A DNA stretch of 64,000 bases from Hymenochaete sp. R1 (taxonomy: Eukaryota; Basidiomycota; Agaricomycetes; Hymenochaetales; Hymenochaetaceae), in contig JAFREE010000009.1 in the NCBI GenBank assembly GCA_019400425.1, forward strand, positions 124,001 to 188,000. The letters run 5' to 3'. Position numbers and translations under genes: made by a program. Of the stretch, positions 47,671 through 59,859 are shown piece after piece. Position 1 is the first letter of the stretch; each line of letters opens with the position of its first letter. The notes beneath the pieces were generated by a model. The model had not been told where the DNA came from. It did no database searches and worked only from the letters and a program-made list of their open reading frames with translations.

Positions 47671-49360
47671 ATGCAAACCACTACTTCAATGAAGATGTCG
47701 GACACCCAAGGCACGAGTGTTCACAGCACGCTGGGTGCACTACTGATTGGGACGCTCGTTGCTGTTGCGCTATTCGGCGTTGCAACGATGCAATGCATCA
47801 ACTATTTCAGTAGCACTTTTAAAGACAGGCGCTTTGTCAGATACTTGGTTAGCTGTCTCCTATATTTATTCGAAAGACGCTTGCTGAAGGACGCAACCTA
47901 GGTGCTTGGAATCTGGTAGAATGGTTTGGCTACGTATACTATCGTGCAGCGCTAACAGCGAGCTAGGATTATTGAAGTCGTCCACACGGGATTGATTTGT
48001 TCCGCGTACTATGAGATTAGCATCACTGGTTTCGGCTCGATGGACGGCGTTATGGACTTGCCTATAACCCTCAAGCTTAATGTATCCGTGAGCGTTGTCA
48101 TGGCTTACGTTGTTCAAGTAAGTTTTGTTCAAATAACAATAACAAGTCGAATTCCTTCAGATACCATCTCCATGCCCACAGGTTTTCTACGCAAACAGGA
48201 TTCGCCTTTTGTCTGGTCGGTGGGAGCTTACAATACTGTGTTGGACTCTTTCCTTTCTTGGGTTCGCAGAAGCGCTCTTCGTTCAAGTTACGAACGTGAC
48301 GTCGAGAACACGAAGCGACTTCACTGTTGGTCGGAAATGGGGCATCATCGCCATGTTAGTTATTACAGGAGCCAACGACCTCTTTATCACAGCCGGCCTG
48401 ATTTTCTATCTCAAGCGAGGTGCTTCTGGGTTCAAGAGGCGAGTTCCTTCCTTTGGGGTGTCCTCGTATGCCGCGTGGCTCAAACTCTTTGACAGAACTG
48501 ATCGCGTAGTCACCAAGATAATATTATTTTCTGTCCGTAAGTATTTCGGAATCAGTGCCGTACTCAGCGCACTTACGATTTTTTTTTGTCATGAAGAAAC
48601 CCTGGCGTTGACAAGGTGCATTTCACTTAATGTCCGAGACGACCGATTATTCATAAAAACACAGCATCCTTGGTATATCTTTGATACTCTGCGTGAGTTA
48701 GTGGGGCAATCCTTTAAGAAAGTATGAAGGCTTACTCGTTTCTTTTCCCTCATGCAGACGCTTCTCATGCCAAATAATTGTGCGAAGCAAAGTGAGATTA
48801 ATCTTGAATGATATGACCTGACATTGCCTCTAGTTGTGTCCACGGCGATCTCGGTCGTAATCGCGAAAGGTTCGTTCATCCAACGCGCCGGTATGTTCGA
48901 ACCTGAGACTCACTTCCAAATTCAAGCGTATTCGAACTCCCTTCTTTCACTGTGAGTGACTTGGCGCATGCGCTTTATCGACGGTATCACCAAAAGCGAA
49001 GCTGAGCGGGCTGCCGTTGTAGATTGAACATTAGGACAAAATTGCGGAAAGAACTAAATGCCGAAGAGACCATCTACTTCAACAGCGTCATGGTCGGAGA
49101 AACCGAACCGGAAGCTGAGCATGAGCATGTCGCGATGCCCGACGAAGTGAATGCTGAGAGTACGATGACAAAAAGGAGTGGATGGAAGCGTTCGGAAGGC
49201 GAACCACAACAATCCCCCGCCTCCCCAATATCTCCGGTATGTCTCGAGCATCTCCATGTCGCGAGTTTGGACGTTCCTATCTTTTTTTGTCGTCCAGCAG
49301 ACACTTATTATTTTCTAGCATAATGGCACAAATATTGATATTGACTCCCAGCGTTGCTAA
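47671..49360 (+). CDS. DUF6534 seven-span membrane protein (paralog 2)
   Basis: The N-terminus after MQTTTSMKMSDTQGT is STLGALLIGTLVAVALFGVA, the standard first membrane span of the family. Later exons give TLKLNVSVSVVMAYVVQ, VFYANRIRLLSGRWELTILC, WGIIAMLVITGANDLFITAG, RTDRVVTKIILFSV and YSNSLLSLLNIRTKLRKELN. The last exon codes HNGTNIDIDSQRC and stops at 49360. An in-frame ATG nine codons in (MSDTQG) is an alternative start. The cytoplasmic tail is short. The family is thought to sit in the plasma or internal membranes; no function is established. It is in tandem with paralog 3, about 1.1 kb apart, and shares its exon order, so the pair arose by local duplication. Confidence 0.77.
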
Positions 49361-50504
49361 AGAGTCGTCTTTATGTTTACAAACAAGAAATTTGATTCCA
49401 AATGTGTGCACCTCAAAATTGTAGTGTATTCAGTCAGATGGGACCCTTTTGCACTTCAAATCTTCAGGTATGGCATCCCGTATTATTTGACTTGCTGGTG
49501 ACTGCGTCCTCTCCGGAGACGTAAGATGCGATGAAATTCGCAGTGCTTTACGCCCGCTCACCCGTAATATCCGATAACTGAAAGGCTCCAAGCTTGTGGT
49601 GAAGGAGGCTAATTTAAACTTTGCGCGTGCTCCATGAAGATTTCATTTGCTCGTGGGCTCCTAACCACATCCCTCTGAATATATGCATGTATAGCCTGGT
49701 GCGTCAAACCAGTCATTTTCATTTTCCATTGTGTCAATGAGTTGATTGTAAGGCTACTTGTACAGAGCCCTTCGTTACTCCCTGTACGAAACAGGCCCTA
49801 ATTAAATCGGATTTTGCACCTGGATCCCGAAGTTTGACTCTGGGTATGATGAAACTAACATCTGTTTTTTGATCTTTTCGCGTCAAAAAGAAGCACTTTT
49901 GAATACGCATCTCATGGTTTCATGGTGGCCCCCCTTCGTTTCGCCGAAGAGAAAATTTGGTTCGAGGCGTAATATGTGGCGGGTCGCACCTCCCATGCAC
50001 GCGTGATCCGGAATCCGCTCAGCAGAATCAATCCCGACAGTACGCATCTCTGCTAATGTCAGCCATTATAATTCTTCGGAGCGATACTGACGGAGTCTAA
50101 CGAAATCGACCGCAGACGCTTCGTCTCGAATGGAATTCATGTCTTTCTCTCACATGCTCACATGCATGTGGATACCCGAACGTAATTTTCAACGCGCAGG
50201 TTCGGGATCTGTTATTGTACTGAATAGATGCGGCCAAAGTTCATTAAAGGAAGCACTGCTCCGGGAAATCGTATACGATCAAGTGCCGCCTTATTTAACT
50301 TAGTGGCTATGTGACCAAGGACTCAGTGCATATCCCCGACAGTCCATGGACTATTTTGGGACGAGAGAAAACACGGTGTGCTACCTTAAATAGTTGTTCT
50401 TCCCCGCCGTGCCCTCGAAAGCGGTTCGCTTCTCAACCTCGTTTCCATATAAAACCATCTGACCTTCGATATGGCAGACGATTATCTGGTGGTCTGGAAA
50501 TCCC
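49361..50504. other. Intergenic region between tandem DUF6534 genes
   Basis: About 1.1 kb with no recognisable gene. Should include the promoter of the third paralog. An in-frame alternative to its start is not evident; the nearby ATG at 50471 opens a different frame. Confidence 0.45.
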
Positions 50505-52869
50505 ATGTCGCACGACTACGCTTCTCAACCATACCAGACCGATCTCGCGCATGACAGCTACGGAGCTGTCCTTATCGCAGCATATATTGCGGCAGCCTTG
50601 TTCGGCGTGATCTGCCTTCAGTGTTACAACTACTTTATCAATTTCGGGCACGATCGGTGGTTTGTAAAGCTGCTGGTAAGCTACAACAATCCCTTCGTCT
50701 GCTATCGCTAATGTTTCTGACAGGTCTCTGTAGTATGGTGAGCTCGTTTTCGATATCCCGTAATCGGGCTCAATCCTCAGCGCTAAACACCAAGACAATC
50801 TTCGATGTAGGCTTCTTGAGCTGGTTCACACTATTTTTATTTGTTGCGCGTCATATGAGTTGAGCGTTGCGACACATTGCTCTCCCAAAGCACGAATAGA
50901 CTCTCCTGTGACCCTAAAGCTCTGCGTTTCTATGAGCGTTTTCATGTCGTTCATAGTCCAAGTAAGTCGCCTCATTCATTTGTGCTCCACCAATTCAATC
51001 GAAAATGAACCTGAAACTTCCTTTTCGTTTGTTTCCTTAGGTCTTCTATGCGAACAGAGTCCGTCTCCTGTCCAAGCATTGGAAATTCGCGGGCTTAAGC
51101 TGGTTCATATCCACCATCGTCTTCGCGCTTACATTACTCGTCCAATCCCAAGATCTAACGTCCACGTCACGAACGGAGTTCAGCGCAAGATCAAAGTGGA
51201 CTTTGCCTGCCTCGTTGCTCGTGAGCGGCGCGAATGATTTGTTGATAACCGGGATGCAGATATTCTACCTGAAGAGTAAGAGTAGCGGAATCAACATGAG
51301 AAGGTACATAAATGTCTTGCAGAGTATTCTTGACTTGACCGATATTTGCATTGAAAGAACCGATTGGATAGTTACCAAGTTAATTAATCTGGCTGTCCGT
51401 GAGTGTCCAAGGCTTTCCCCCAGTAGCAAGCTCGCCTAATACGTCTACTATCCATTTAGAAACGTTATTTTTCACCGAGTAAGTAAAGATGCATTTGCCG
51501 AAACCTCGATTTTAAATAACGACCATATTTCATCTTACGAAGCATAGTCGGATTGACTGCGTTGTTTACAGTGAGTATCGCATGTCCTTCAAATCCGTCC
51601 AGTAATGAACTCCTAGGGCCAAAAAGTACTTCACGATGCCGGACAATTGTGAGTGTGTGTTTGATGGCTCGATTAATCGGCTATTAACCTGTTCATTCGT
51701 CTTGTCTAGTCATCTGGGTCTCGGTAGGAGCCTTGATCGCGAAGAGTGAGTGTCATTGTTTTCAGTCAGGATCTTGCACTTTTTGGACGAATGATTATTA
51801 ATTACCCTACACTTTCAACCATCTAGCGTATTCCTTCTCCCTCCTCGCCGTGTACGTTCCCCTTGCATAAAGTGCCTAACGACCGTCCGTTTCCTAACTT
51901 CACGTTCGCCGTCCACTCAACAGCCTGAACGTCCGCACACGACTGAGCAAGGAACTCAACAAAGACGAGATGGTCTACCTCGACAGCATCCTCCTCGGCG
52001 AGAACGACAACGAGAACGAGAACGATATGGAATTCTCTTCTTCATTCTCTCCCTCTCTCTCTTCCTTCAACCGAGCCCACCCACCCCCGAGTCGTGCCAC
52101 TGCCGCCGACCCAAACGCACTCGCACTCCCAAATAACGACAAATCCGGACTCGGGATAATCCGTAGACGCTTCAAGTTTCCCGTGACCATGGCCAACGCC
52201 AAAACGCATCCCGCTTCCCGGGGTCGGAGTCGTGGTAGGGGCCGGGGCCGAGGCCGTGATCGAATTCCGTATTCCGGAGCGGGCAGAGGGCTGGTAGGAG
52301 AAGATCTCCCGTGGCGCGTTAGGGAGCGGCGGGATATCGATCTCGATGAATCGGCCACGGGAATGGGGACCGGAGGATCCTGTTCTTCGTACGCTTCGTT
52401 TGCGGATGGACTGGAGCTTACCTTTCGACGAAGCGTTGACACGCTCACGGAGACGGAGACGAGCTCGGCGATTGTGGGCAGCAGTGCCGGATCTGGATCT
52501 GGATCTGGATCTGATTCTGGTTGTACGAAGGTAGAGGTGGAGATGGGGCTAGAGATGATGGAGAGTCCGAAGCCTTGTGTCTGCAGATGCAATACCAGAG
52601 GTAGCAGTGCCAATAATACCCGAGCCGAATTCGAGGTCGGAGGAGGAAAAGGAATCCTGAGACCGAGGCCAGTGGGAAGGCTCGAGTCTTCGTCGTCTTC
52701 ATCGTCGTCGTCGTCGACCTCCTCTTTCGGGTCCACCCCGATCTTCTCGGAGTCTACGAAAGACCCTTACCCACGGTATAGGGGGACAGAAGCAGGAAAC
52801 TCTTCCCCGCCGCTGCCTCCCCCGTCTTCCCAGCCCTCCAAGCCCTCCTCAACCTCGATTCCATGCTAG
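50505..52869 (+). CDS. DUF6534 membrane protein with long RG/Ser-rich tail (paralog 3)
   Basis: It begins MSHDYASQPYQTDLAHDSYG with the first span AVLIAAYIAAALFGVICLQC, then VTLKLCVSMSVFMSFIVQ, VFYANRVRLLSKHWKFAGLS, LLVSGANDLLITGMQIFYLK, TDWIVTKLINLAVR and SLLAVLNVRTRLSKELNKDE. This matches paralog 2 exon by exon. Unlike the other two, the cytoplasmic tail runs for some 280 residues. It holds an Arg/Gly stretch (SRGRSRGRGRGRGRDR), a Gly/Ser dipeptide run and a Ser run near 52690, and ends at 52869. Arg/Gly stretches often bind RNA or are methylated, but here the context is a membrane protein tail, so that is only a possibility. Introns in the 51.4-51.9 kb part are short and closely spaced. 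Confidence 0.75.
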
Positions 52870-53267
52870 CCTTTAGTACCTTTACAGGCACTTCTTCTGC
52901 GACTTCCCTTCCACACGCACCGCATGCACCACTGGCACGAATACGACAGAAGCAACAGAAGCAGCCCCAACGTTCACAACCACCACCTCCACCGTCATCA
53001 CCGCCTCCTCCGATATCCACGGAGTCCTCGAACTCCTCGAAGTCATTCCCAACGTCAGCGGGTTCTCCGTCCGAGTCGTCGAGCCAAACACACGTGCACG
53101 TGCGTAACTTAGTACGCGCGCCGAAGATGGAACCAGGCGAGATAAGCTTAGATGTAACCACTGGCAGGTCCTTCCCTTCCTGAGGCTTCCTCAACGGACG
53201 CTCCGAGCTCCGACGCTCTGAGCCCCGACCCTGAAGAAAAAATCAGAAGTGGGGCGGACGGACGATG

Positions 53268-53287
53268 TACTAGTACTAGTACTAGTA
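53268..53287. repeat. TACTAG tandem repeat
   Basis: About 3.3 copies of the 6-nt unit TACTAG. The unit makes the palindrome AGTACTAGTACT, which recurs in other intergenic places. Confidence 0.85.
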
Positions 53288-53393
53288 GGATGTAGGACGT
53301 GGGGAGTGGCAAGCGGTGACTCGGATGCAGACACCAATGACCAGTACAGTATGGTACAGTGTGGTACGGAAGGGAGGGAAGTCGACGCTGGAC

Positions 53394-53417
53394 ACTTTAC
53401 ACTTTACACTTTACACT
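53394..53417. repeat. ACTTTAC tandem repeat
   Basis: About 3.4 copies of the 7-nt unit ACTTTAC in direct order. Confidence 0.85.
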
Positions 53418-53632
53418 GGGACGTTCTTGGGGCACTTTTGTATATATAAATATAATATACGTATATATAATACATGTACCTGTAAATACAATACAACGAG
53501 ACGAGACCTGAAGACATCACACGTTACGCGTACGACGTTTGATTCTATAACTTCCTAAGTCGGTAACCATCACTGGTACTTGACACTTGTATACTTGCGT
53601 ATACTACGGTGTGTGTTCGCACACTCGGAAAC

Positions 53633-53696
53633 TGGGACACTGGGACACTAGGACGCTGGGGCACTGGGGCACTGGGACACTGGGACACTGGGACAC
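53633..53696. repeat. 8-nt minisatellite, TGGGACAC
   Basis: Eight head-to-tail copies of TGGGACAC. Copies 3, 4 and 5 have one or two changes (TAGGACGC, TGGGGCAC, TGGGGCAC). The copies at both ends are identical. Confidence 0.9.
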
Positions 53697-54169
53697 ACCC
53701 AACCCAGCTTTCGACCTTTCCCGATCGTACTGTTAGCTTCTTTACCGTGACGGCTTGGATCCATCTAAACCTTGCCGTACATGCACGGGTATTGTACAGT
53801 ATGATCTTCCTCGTAGAATCGTAGTAGGGATCTGTATGCACGAGTTACGATGAGTGCGACTGATGCATGTGGACATTGATATTAAAAGAGGGGGGAGGGG
53901 GAATACAGTATGTATGGATGTAAAGCTATGCGGATAAGCTGAAGGGTATGGTACACGAAGAAAAAAGAGACGATGCGATGCGATGCGACGGAAGAAGACA
54001 ACGAACGTTTTGAATTTTGAACCCGACCCCGAATTCCGTTTTTTTCTTTCCCCGGGGATGGAGGGGTGCGGGAGACGAGTACTAGTACAAGGCATGGTTT
54101 TGACGAATGATACGATTCCGTCGAGACAAGCAATGTGCCCCTCCCGCTGCCCCTCCCCCCAACCTCCTC

Positions 54170-57100
54170 TCAATCAACCCAAGTAGGCTCCGTCTCAAAC
54201 TTCACCCTCGGACTATACTTCCTCCCCAACGCCCACGCGTCCGCCTCCATCCGCATCCGCACCGACCGGTGGACCTTGATCCCGTTCTTCTCCTGCTGCG
54301 TTACTTTGCGCGCGCGTCCGTTGTTGATCCTGCTCGACGCGACACACGATACAAATGGGAAATACGCGTTCGTGAGCTGATGTTTTTGGAGGGGTTTGGG
54401 GAGGAGGGAAGGGAAGGAAGGGAAGTGGAGGGAAGAAAGAAGAACACGTACGAGATGACTTTTATAAAGGTCCCGTCTGGGGCGACGTGTCGGTGGACGA
54501 AGGGGATGAACTCAAGGATCCACCAGGACCGCGCGAGCGCCAGCTGGTCGAACATCGGGGACAGGGCGTCGTGCAGTTCCTAACATCATTTCAAACCAAA
54601 GAAACAAATAAAAGAAAGACAGGAAAAAGAAAGAAAGAATCAGATCGACGACGTCTCAGAGGCAGAAGCGGTGCGGCAACGGACCTCATGCTCCTCATTC
54701 ACCTCCAACTCATCATGGTTCTCCTCATACTCGCAGTGTGCCCCCTCGACGTGCGCAACCATATGGTCATCCTCATCACAATGCACGCATACGTGATCCG
54801 CATCGTGAATACTCCGTCCTCGTAACTGTAACCTCTTCTTGGCCCTCGCCGGCGTCACCTTCACTCTCTTTTTTATTGAAGACTTGCTCTCGTCATCACC
54901 ATTTCCGTCCCCACCCCCGTCACCTTTTTCGTTTTCGTTCGTCCTTCCGTTCCCGTTCCCGTCTCCATTTTGCCGTTCATCAGCAGGCGGACGTATGTGC
55001 AGCGTAGAGAGCGGAAGCGCCGGCGGACGTGTCCGCACGACGGGGTACAGCATCCCCGGGTCCAGCCCGACCTCGTGGAGCCGGCCCGCTGCGAACTGGA
55101 TCCCGCTCTCGGCGAGGAAGCATTGGCGGACCATCCATCGGAGCGGGATACGCGCAAGAGCGAAGCGTGTCGAGTTGATGACTGAGCCGCCGCCGACGTC
55201 TGTTGAGTCGTGACGAGACGGGTCGGGTCGGAAGGTCAAAGTGCGGGTACCAGGTAGGACGCGGGGCAACATAAAGAGACGGAAACGGTATTGACCGTTC
55301 AGCTGGATTCTAAATCAGGAAGGCACAAAAAGACGGAACGCGCACCCGTGTGACACCCAGAGAACCAAACCTCCAACGCATCCGTCTTCTTATCCATATT
55401 CGTATACTTATCCTGCAACTTACTCCCCTTATTGAACTTATCCTCCCTCTCCGCCTGCTCCGCCCTGCGCTCCAGCTCCTTCCTCAAGCCCACCGGCATA
55501 TCCCTATCCCTATCCCTATCCGAATCATCCACCCCGCCCCCGCCCCCACCCCCAAACACCCCCTGACACCACTTCTTCCAATTCCGATACCGCTGCGAAA
55601 TCGGCGTATACGAAAAGTCCGTGTTCCGAGTCTCCTGGGTGATGACCTTATCGAAGAGGTTGGCTTTGAACTTGACGCGGTGCTCGTCGAGGGAGATGGC
55701 GTGTCGGAAGGTCTTGACGCATGTGTTGTTTTTGGTGAATGGGACGTGCCGGGGGAGGAGGCCGACGGAGTCGACGGTGTCCCTGGAAATTCGATGTCGA
55801 TTTATTTTGCCAGCTCATTTACCTAAAAGGGAGTGGAAGAAGGCACTAGTACTCACCATACACCGACAAATTCGATGTCGACGTCCATCGAGAAGGCCCT
55901 TTTCTGTACATGGTTAACTACCCTTGATAACATCAATACCGGATCGATCAACTCACGAAAAGCACGCTCTGTTTCCAGCCTACGCAGCAGCGCAGCAAAA
56001 AAAAAAGACGAGCATCAACAACATCCAACCCCGTCCACCGCTCCAACCATGAACCACGACGGGCCCGGGGGGGACACTCACCCATCTCATCATCCTTCAT
56101 ATACATCTTATACGCAAACGGCACCTGCTGATGATTCCCCGCCGGCAACAACCCCACCTTCTCTATCATACCCGCGAGCGCCCTCGCCGTGTACGCCCCT
56201 CGGGAGAACCCGAAGATGCAGATGCGGTCCGTGCGTTTGACTGTAGAAATTCAAAATAAATCGTCAATTGATATTGATTGAGGAGGTTGGGAAATCAGAC
56301 TGGACTAGAATATGTATTTTTTTATAAAGAGAAAGAAAAGAAAAAGAAAGTGGACCGTACAGTTTTCCATTAAAAATTCGTATCTGGGCCGCCACGTCAG
56401 CTGTCAGCTGAAGAATTCGATTTTTTTTAAAAAAACAAATAGGAAACTCACTCACCCGCCCATGACGTGATGATGCAGGCTGGAACCCAGCATCATATCC
56501 ATCGTCTTCCGCACGTTGCTCATGAATGGCGTAGCGATCTATTGATAAGATTTAAAGCAAGTATTAATCAATCGATTTTTTTTTTGTTTTTTTTTTTGGA
56601 CTGGAATTGCCTCACCTGCGGGATAGTATACGTCCCGATCCCTGCCTATATCATATATGAATGGACAGTCGGTCATTTTCTTGGCCATATTTGTTTTTTA
56701 AAAAAGGGGGCCCGCCGAACCTGGTAATAAACGAGCTGTTGTTTCGATTCGCCCTTTGCGAGGAGGGAAAAGAAGTTGACGACGTTCGAGTTGTCGTTAT
56801 CGAATTGGTCGCCTGAATCAGTATTTGGAGCAGAAAGTTCGAGTTGTTTCGTCAGTACGGCGGTTCTGTCGGTATACTAGTACTAGTGGAACTTGGAACT
56901 TGGAAGCACGTACCGGTTCCGTCGAAACACAACACTGGAGATCGGCGGCGGGCGAAGGTTAGAATAGAACGTTAGCACATCCTGAGAGCGGGAGCAATTC
57001 GATAGGACGGGGGTGGCTACTCGAGCTCGAACTCACCTAACGTCCGGTGTTTCTTCCTTTGCTTGGTGGAGGGCGGGATGACAGGACCTTTGTAACCCGT

Positions 57101-57298
57101 GTTGAGCGACATGTGCTTCACGGGCGACGGCCTGTCAGCACTAGTAGTACTGGTAGTGGGTTCCTTTGCATCTGCATCCGCGTCTGTATCAGGAGACGGG
57201 GACGGGGGAACGTCGGAAGCTGTGCGTTGGAAAGTGTCGAGGGTGGGAGATGCTTCTGGGGAACAAGTCGGTTGGAAGTTGACCTTGCTGGTGGACAT
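54170..57298 (-). CDS. DUF2235 alpha/beta hydrolase-type protein
   Basis: A multi-exon minus-strand gene from ATG 57298 to the stop at 54170-54172. The N-terminal 95 residues are Ser/Thr/Pro-rich. Then come VLCFDGTGDQFDNDNSNVVN, the nucleophile elbow FGFSRGAYTARALAGM (Gly-Phe-Ser-Arg-Gly), EFVGVWDTVDSVG and VWFSGCHTDVGGGSV. These are the Ser, Asp and His regions of the DUF2235 family, related to the catalytic domain of Tle1 phospholipases. Fungal members are cytosolic and of unknown substrate. After the His region, an acidic Gly/Asn/Asp-rich insert and a CVHCDEDDH segment precede a C-terminal domain with ARSWWILEFIPFVHRHVAPD. The exon joint GCHT-DVGGG needs an intron at roughly 55211-55341. 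Overall length, about 750 residues, is normal for fungi. Confidence 0.82.
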
Positions 57299-58584
57299 GT
57301 TTGGAGTGGAAGACGCCTCGGGAGGTGGTTGGTGCGCGCTGATACGATGTTTAACAGTTTATGCTTGGTCGTGGGTTGCGTTGATGGCTACGACGGCGTT
57401 CGACTCGAGAAGAAAGAGAGCCTGAGCGGAGCGGGGAGACGGAAGAAGACCGTGACGGCGAGGTGATATAAGGAAGTTCTTGGGCGGATATCATAAACCG
57501 CAAACATAATCATTCCGAGTGTCGAGTACTAGCTTGACTGTCGTCGAAGCAAAAAGGGAAGCGAACTAGCTAGTAGACGCCAGACACGATCGAAATAAGG
57601 TTTAGTCCCATTTCAGCGCGTCTTCTCCTCGGGACACGGGAGACTTCCAGCTTCTTCAGCTACATATACGTTCTTGGAAGCCAGACTCACAGACTCAGTG
57701 TTCAGTTGGAGTCGGAGTCGGTGTCGGAGAGTACCAGTTCCACTGCTGTGGAGCGTTCGCTGGCTTCCCTTCCCTTCCCTTCTGTCGCCCCACCCCCACC
57801 GTGTCCGTCGGCGTGTCCTTCACCCGCATCGAACGAGGCAAGTGTTCTTCGGGTCCGAGCAGAGGCGCACTGGGCGCGGAGCGGAGCGGTGTGTATGGAC
57901 AAGGGTAAGGGCGAGGGTTAGGAGAGTCCGAGCCTGAGCAAGCCTGAGCCTGAGCTAGACCGTGGCGATGATCATGATGAGATGCGCGTCGCGATTAGAA
58001 CGACTCCGAGTTCGAGTTCGAGTCCGTATTCAATATTAAATGGCAAATTTATCTTTTTTCGCACCAACTCTGGTCCACTCTCCTATTCTTCTGGGGCGTC
58101 TCCAGATTTGATACATTATGGACGATGTGGGCATTAATCGGTGTCCATTCCTGTCAGAGGTGAGACGTAGGAGACGGAGGTGGTCCAGTCCAGTGATACA
58201 CTAGTGATAGTGAGCTCGTTCATCGAGGAGGGGCGAAGGAACCTGGACCTCCCGGGACCTAGGGATCACCGGATCGCCGGATCGGAGATCTCACGAGCCG
58301 AGATTTCGAGAATTCGACGGGATCTTCAAGGCTTTCCATATTTGGGCATGTACGTGTATGTAGACCCCGCCTTAAGCTTGCTCTTTCACTGACAGCATTC
58401 ACTAGTACTAGTACTGGCACTGGCAGCCAATCAAATCGTCATCTTTGATCTCATCCAAGCCTATCTTTGCCTTCGACACGACGACACGACACTCCGCCAG
58501 TGACCCCCCTCCCCCCGCAGGAATCTATTTCATTTTCTAATTTCTTCCAGTCGACGGCCGAATTCTGAATTCACACACCGAACC
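57299..58584. other. Divergent intergenic region
   Basis: About 1.3 kb between the DUF2235 gene (minus) and the orphan gene at 58585 (plus). It holds ACTAGT-type palindromes, for example ACTAGTACTAGTACT at 58401-58415. Open frames here are short and unsupported. Confidence 0.45.
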
Positions 58585-59859
58585 ATGCTCGATGACTTTA
58601 ACTGGTACTGCCTCCCCTCGTTCGACTTTCTCGAAGAGGGCGGGGGCGGGGGCGAGAGCGACCTCCGGCAACCTGCACATGAAGGACACCTAGGACACGA
58701 AGGATACGTAGGAGCGAGGGACGCGAGAGAGGCGAGGATACGAAGAGCGTTCGAGGGGAGTAAAAGGAGTTATGCAAGTGAACTTGTGTGTTTGGAACCG
58801 CAGGTGATTCTAATTTCTAGATCTTATGTCTTTGTCAAAGTTTGTGTCTTGTGTTCCTTTTTTTGTGCGGGTCTCTGAAAACACTGAAAAAAAACTTTTG
58901 GTAACTTGAAGTGGTTCGCTAGCCATGGTACTGGCGGTGACGAAACAGACGTCCACGTCCACGACGTCCACCCCGCCCGCCGACGCGACTTCCTCCTCCA
59001 CTCCCTGTACCTCAACCGGAACTACGCAGAAGCGCGTGCCCTCGCGCTCTCGGAGCTCAGAGCCGGCGTTTCGTCACCTCCAACTCGACTTCGACTTCGA
59101 CTCTCCGAAGATAGAGATGGGGATGGGGACGGGGACGGGGTGGTTACGACAAGAGTACCCCGAACCTCAGAGGAGGAAGACTTCGACTTCGACTTTGACT
59201 TCAAGTCCGAAGGTCTTCAAGTTGCCGGCAGCCCGAGCGACTCCCACTCCCGGGCCCGAACCGTCCGTCTACTCGACACGGCCCTCCGCTCTTCGATCAA
59301 ACTTCTTCGCGAAGCCGAAACCGAAGCCGTGCAGGCCACCGTGACGTCGACTAAGTCAGAGTCGGAGTCAGAGTCAAGGGAGACGCGGCGGCTGCAGCTG
59401 CGGTTGCGGGTTGAGGTGGGGCGAATCGCTGACTGTCTGAGGGCGGTTACTCAGGCAGGTAATGGTACTGGTACCATTACCAGTACCAGCAAGCCTGACT
59501 CGGAGGTTCGTCCCATGTCTTTTTCCCGGTCCCAGCTCCTGATAGCAATATTAATGTTGATGTTAATGTATATAACAGACGAAGGAACTTCCGTTTGCTT
59601 TCGGATAGGGACAGTAGTGACTGAGTGGGCGGCTCGGAGTAGACTTGGGTGGGTTGGGAAGTAGCCAGCAGCTCAGGCTACGGTCACCGAAGCCTACTCG
59701 AGTACGCTCGTGCAGGAAGACCGCGAGCGAGGTAAACGTCATCATTCGATTTCGATGCTCGACTTTGTCGACGCCATCGACAACACCAGCACCAACGACA
59801 CTCGAGAATCAAAAAAACACGTCGCGACTTTCAAGTTCACTCCTATACATATCACATAA
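58585..59859 (+). CDS. Hypothetical protein, not recognised
   Basis: The start codes MLDDFNWYCLPSFDFLEEGG. A 108-nt intron (58804-58911) joins CLEPQ to WFASHGTGGDETDVHVHDVH in phase. The following RRRDFLLHSLYLNRNYAEAR looks like a folded helical segment. The middle is Asp/Phe-rich (EEEDFDFDFDFKSEG) and Arg/Leu-rich. A further intron after 59503 leads to MLDFVDAIDNTSTND and the end FKFTPIHIT at 59859; the middle of that intron may contain another small exon. I do not know the family. Within the frame, 59462-59485 forms a DNA palindrome with 11-bp arms, coding for Gly/Thr repeats. Coding is supported by phase-matching introns. Confidence 0.6.

Larger units (their letters stand above)
52870..54169. 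other. Repeat-rich convergent intergenic region
   Basis: About 1.3 kb between the 3' ends of the third DUF6534 gene and the DUF2235 gene. Open frames at 52754-53194 on both strands are Pro- or Ser-rich and lack support. The region holds three short tandem repeats, listed separately, and a GCGAT run near 53972-53989. Confidence 0.5.

Noticed and set aside
51975..52736. 253-codon minus-strand frame
   Set aside because: Shadow of the Ser/Arg-rich tail of DUF6534 paralog 3; composition mirrors it and no gene signals are present.
55350..55826. 158-codon plus-strand frame, Ile/Leu/Pro-rich
   Set aside because: Shadow of the DUF2235 gene on the minus strand, whose motifs are clear in the same interval.
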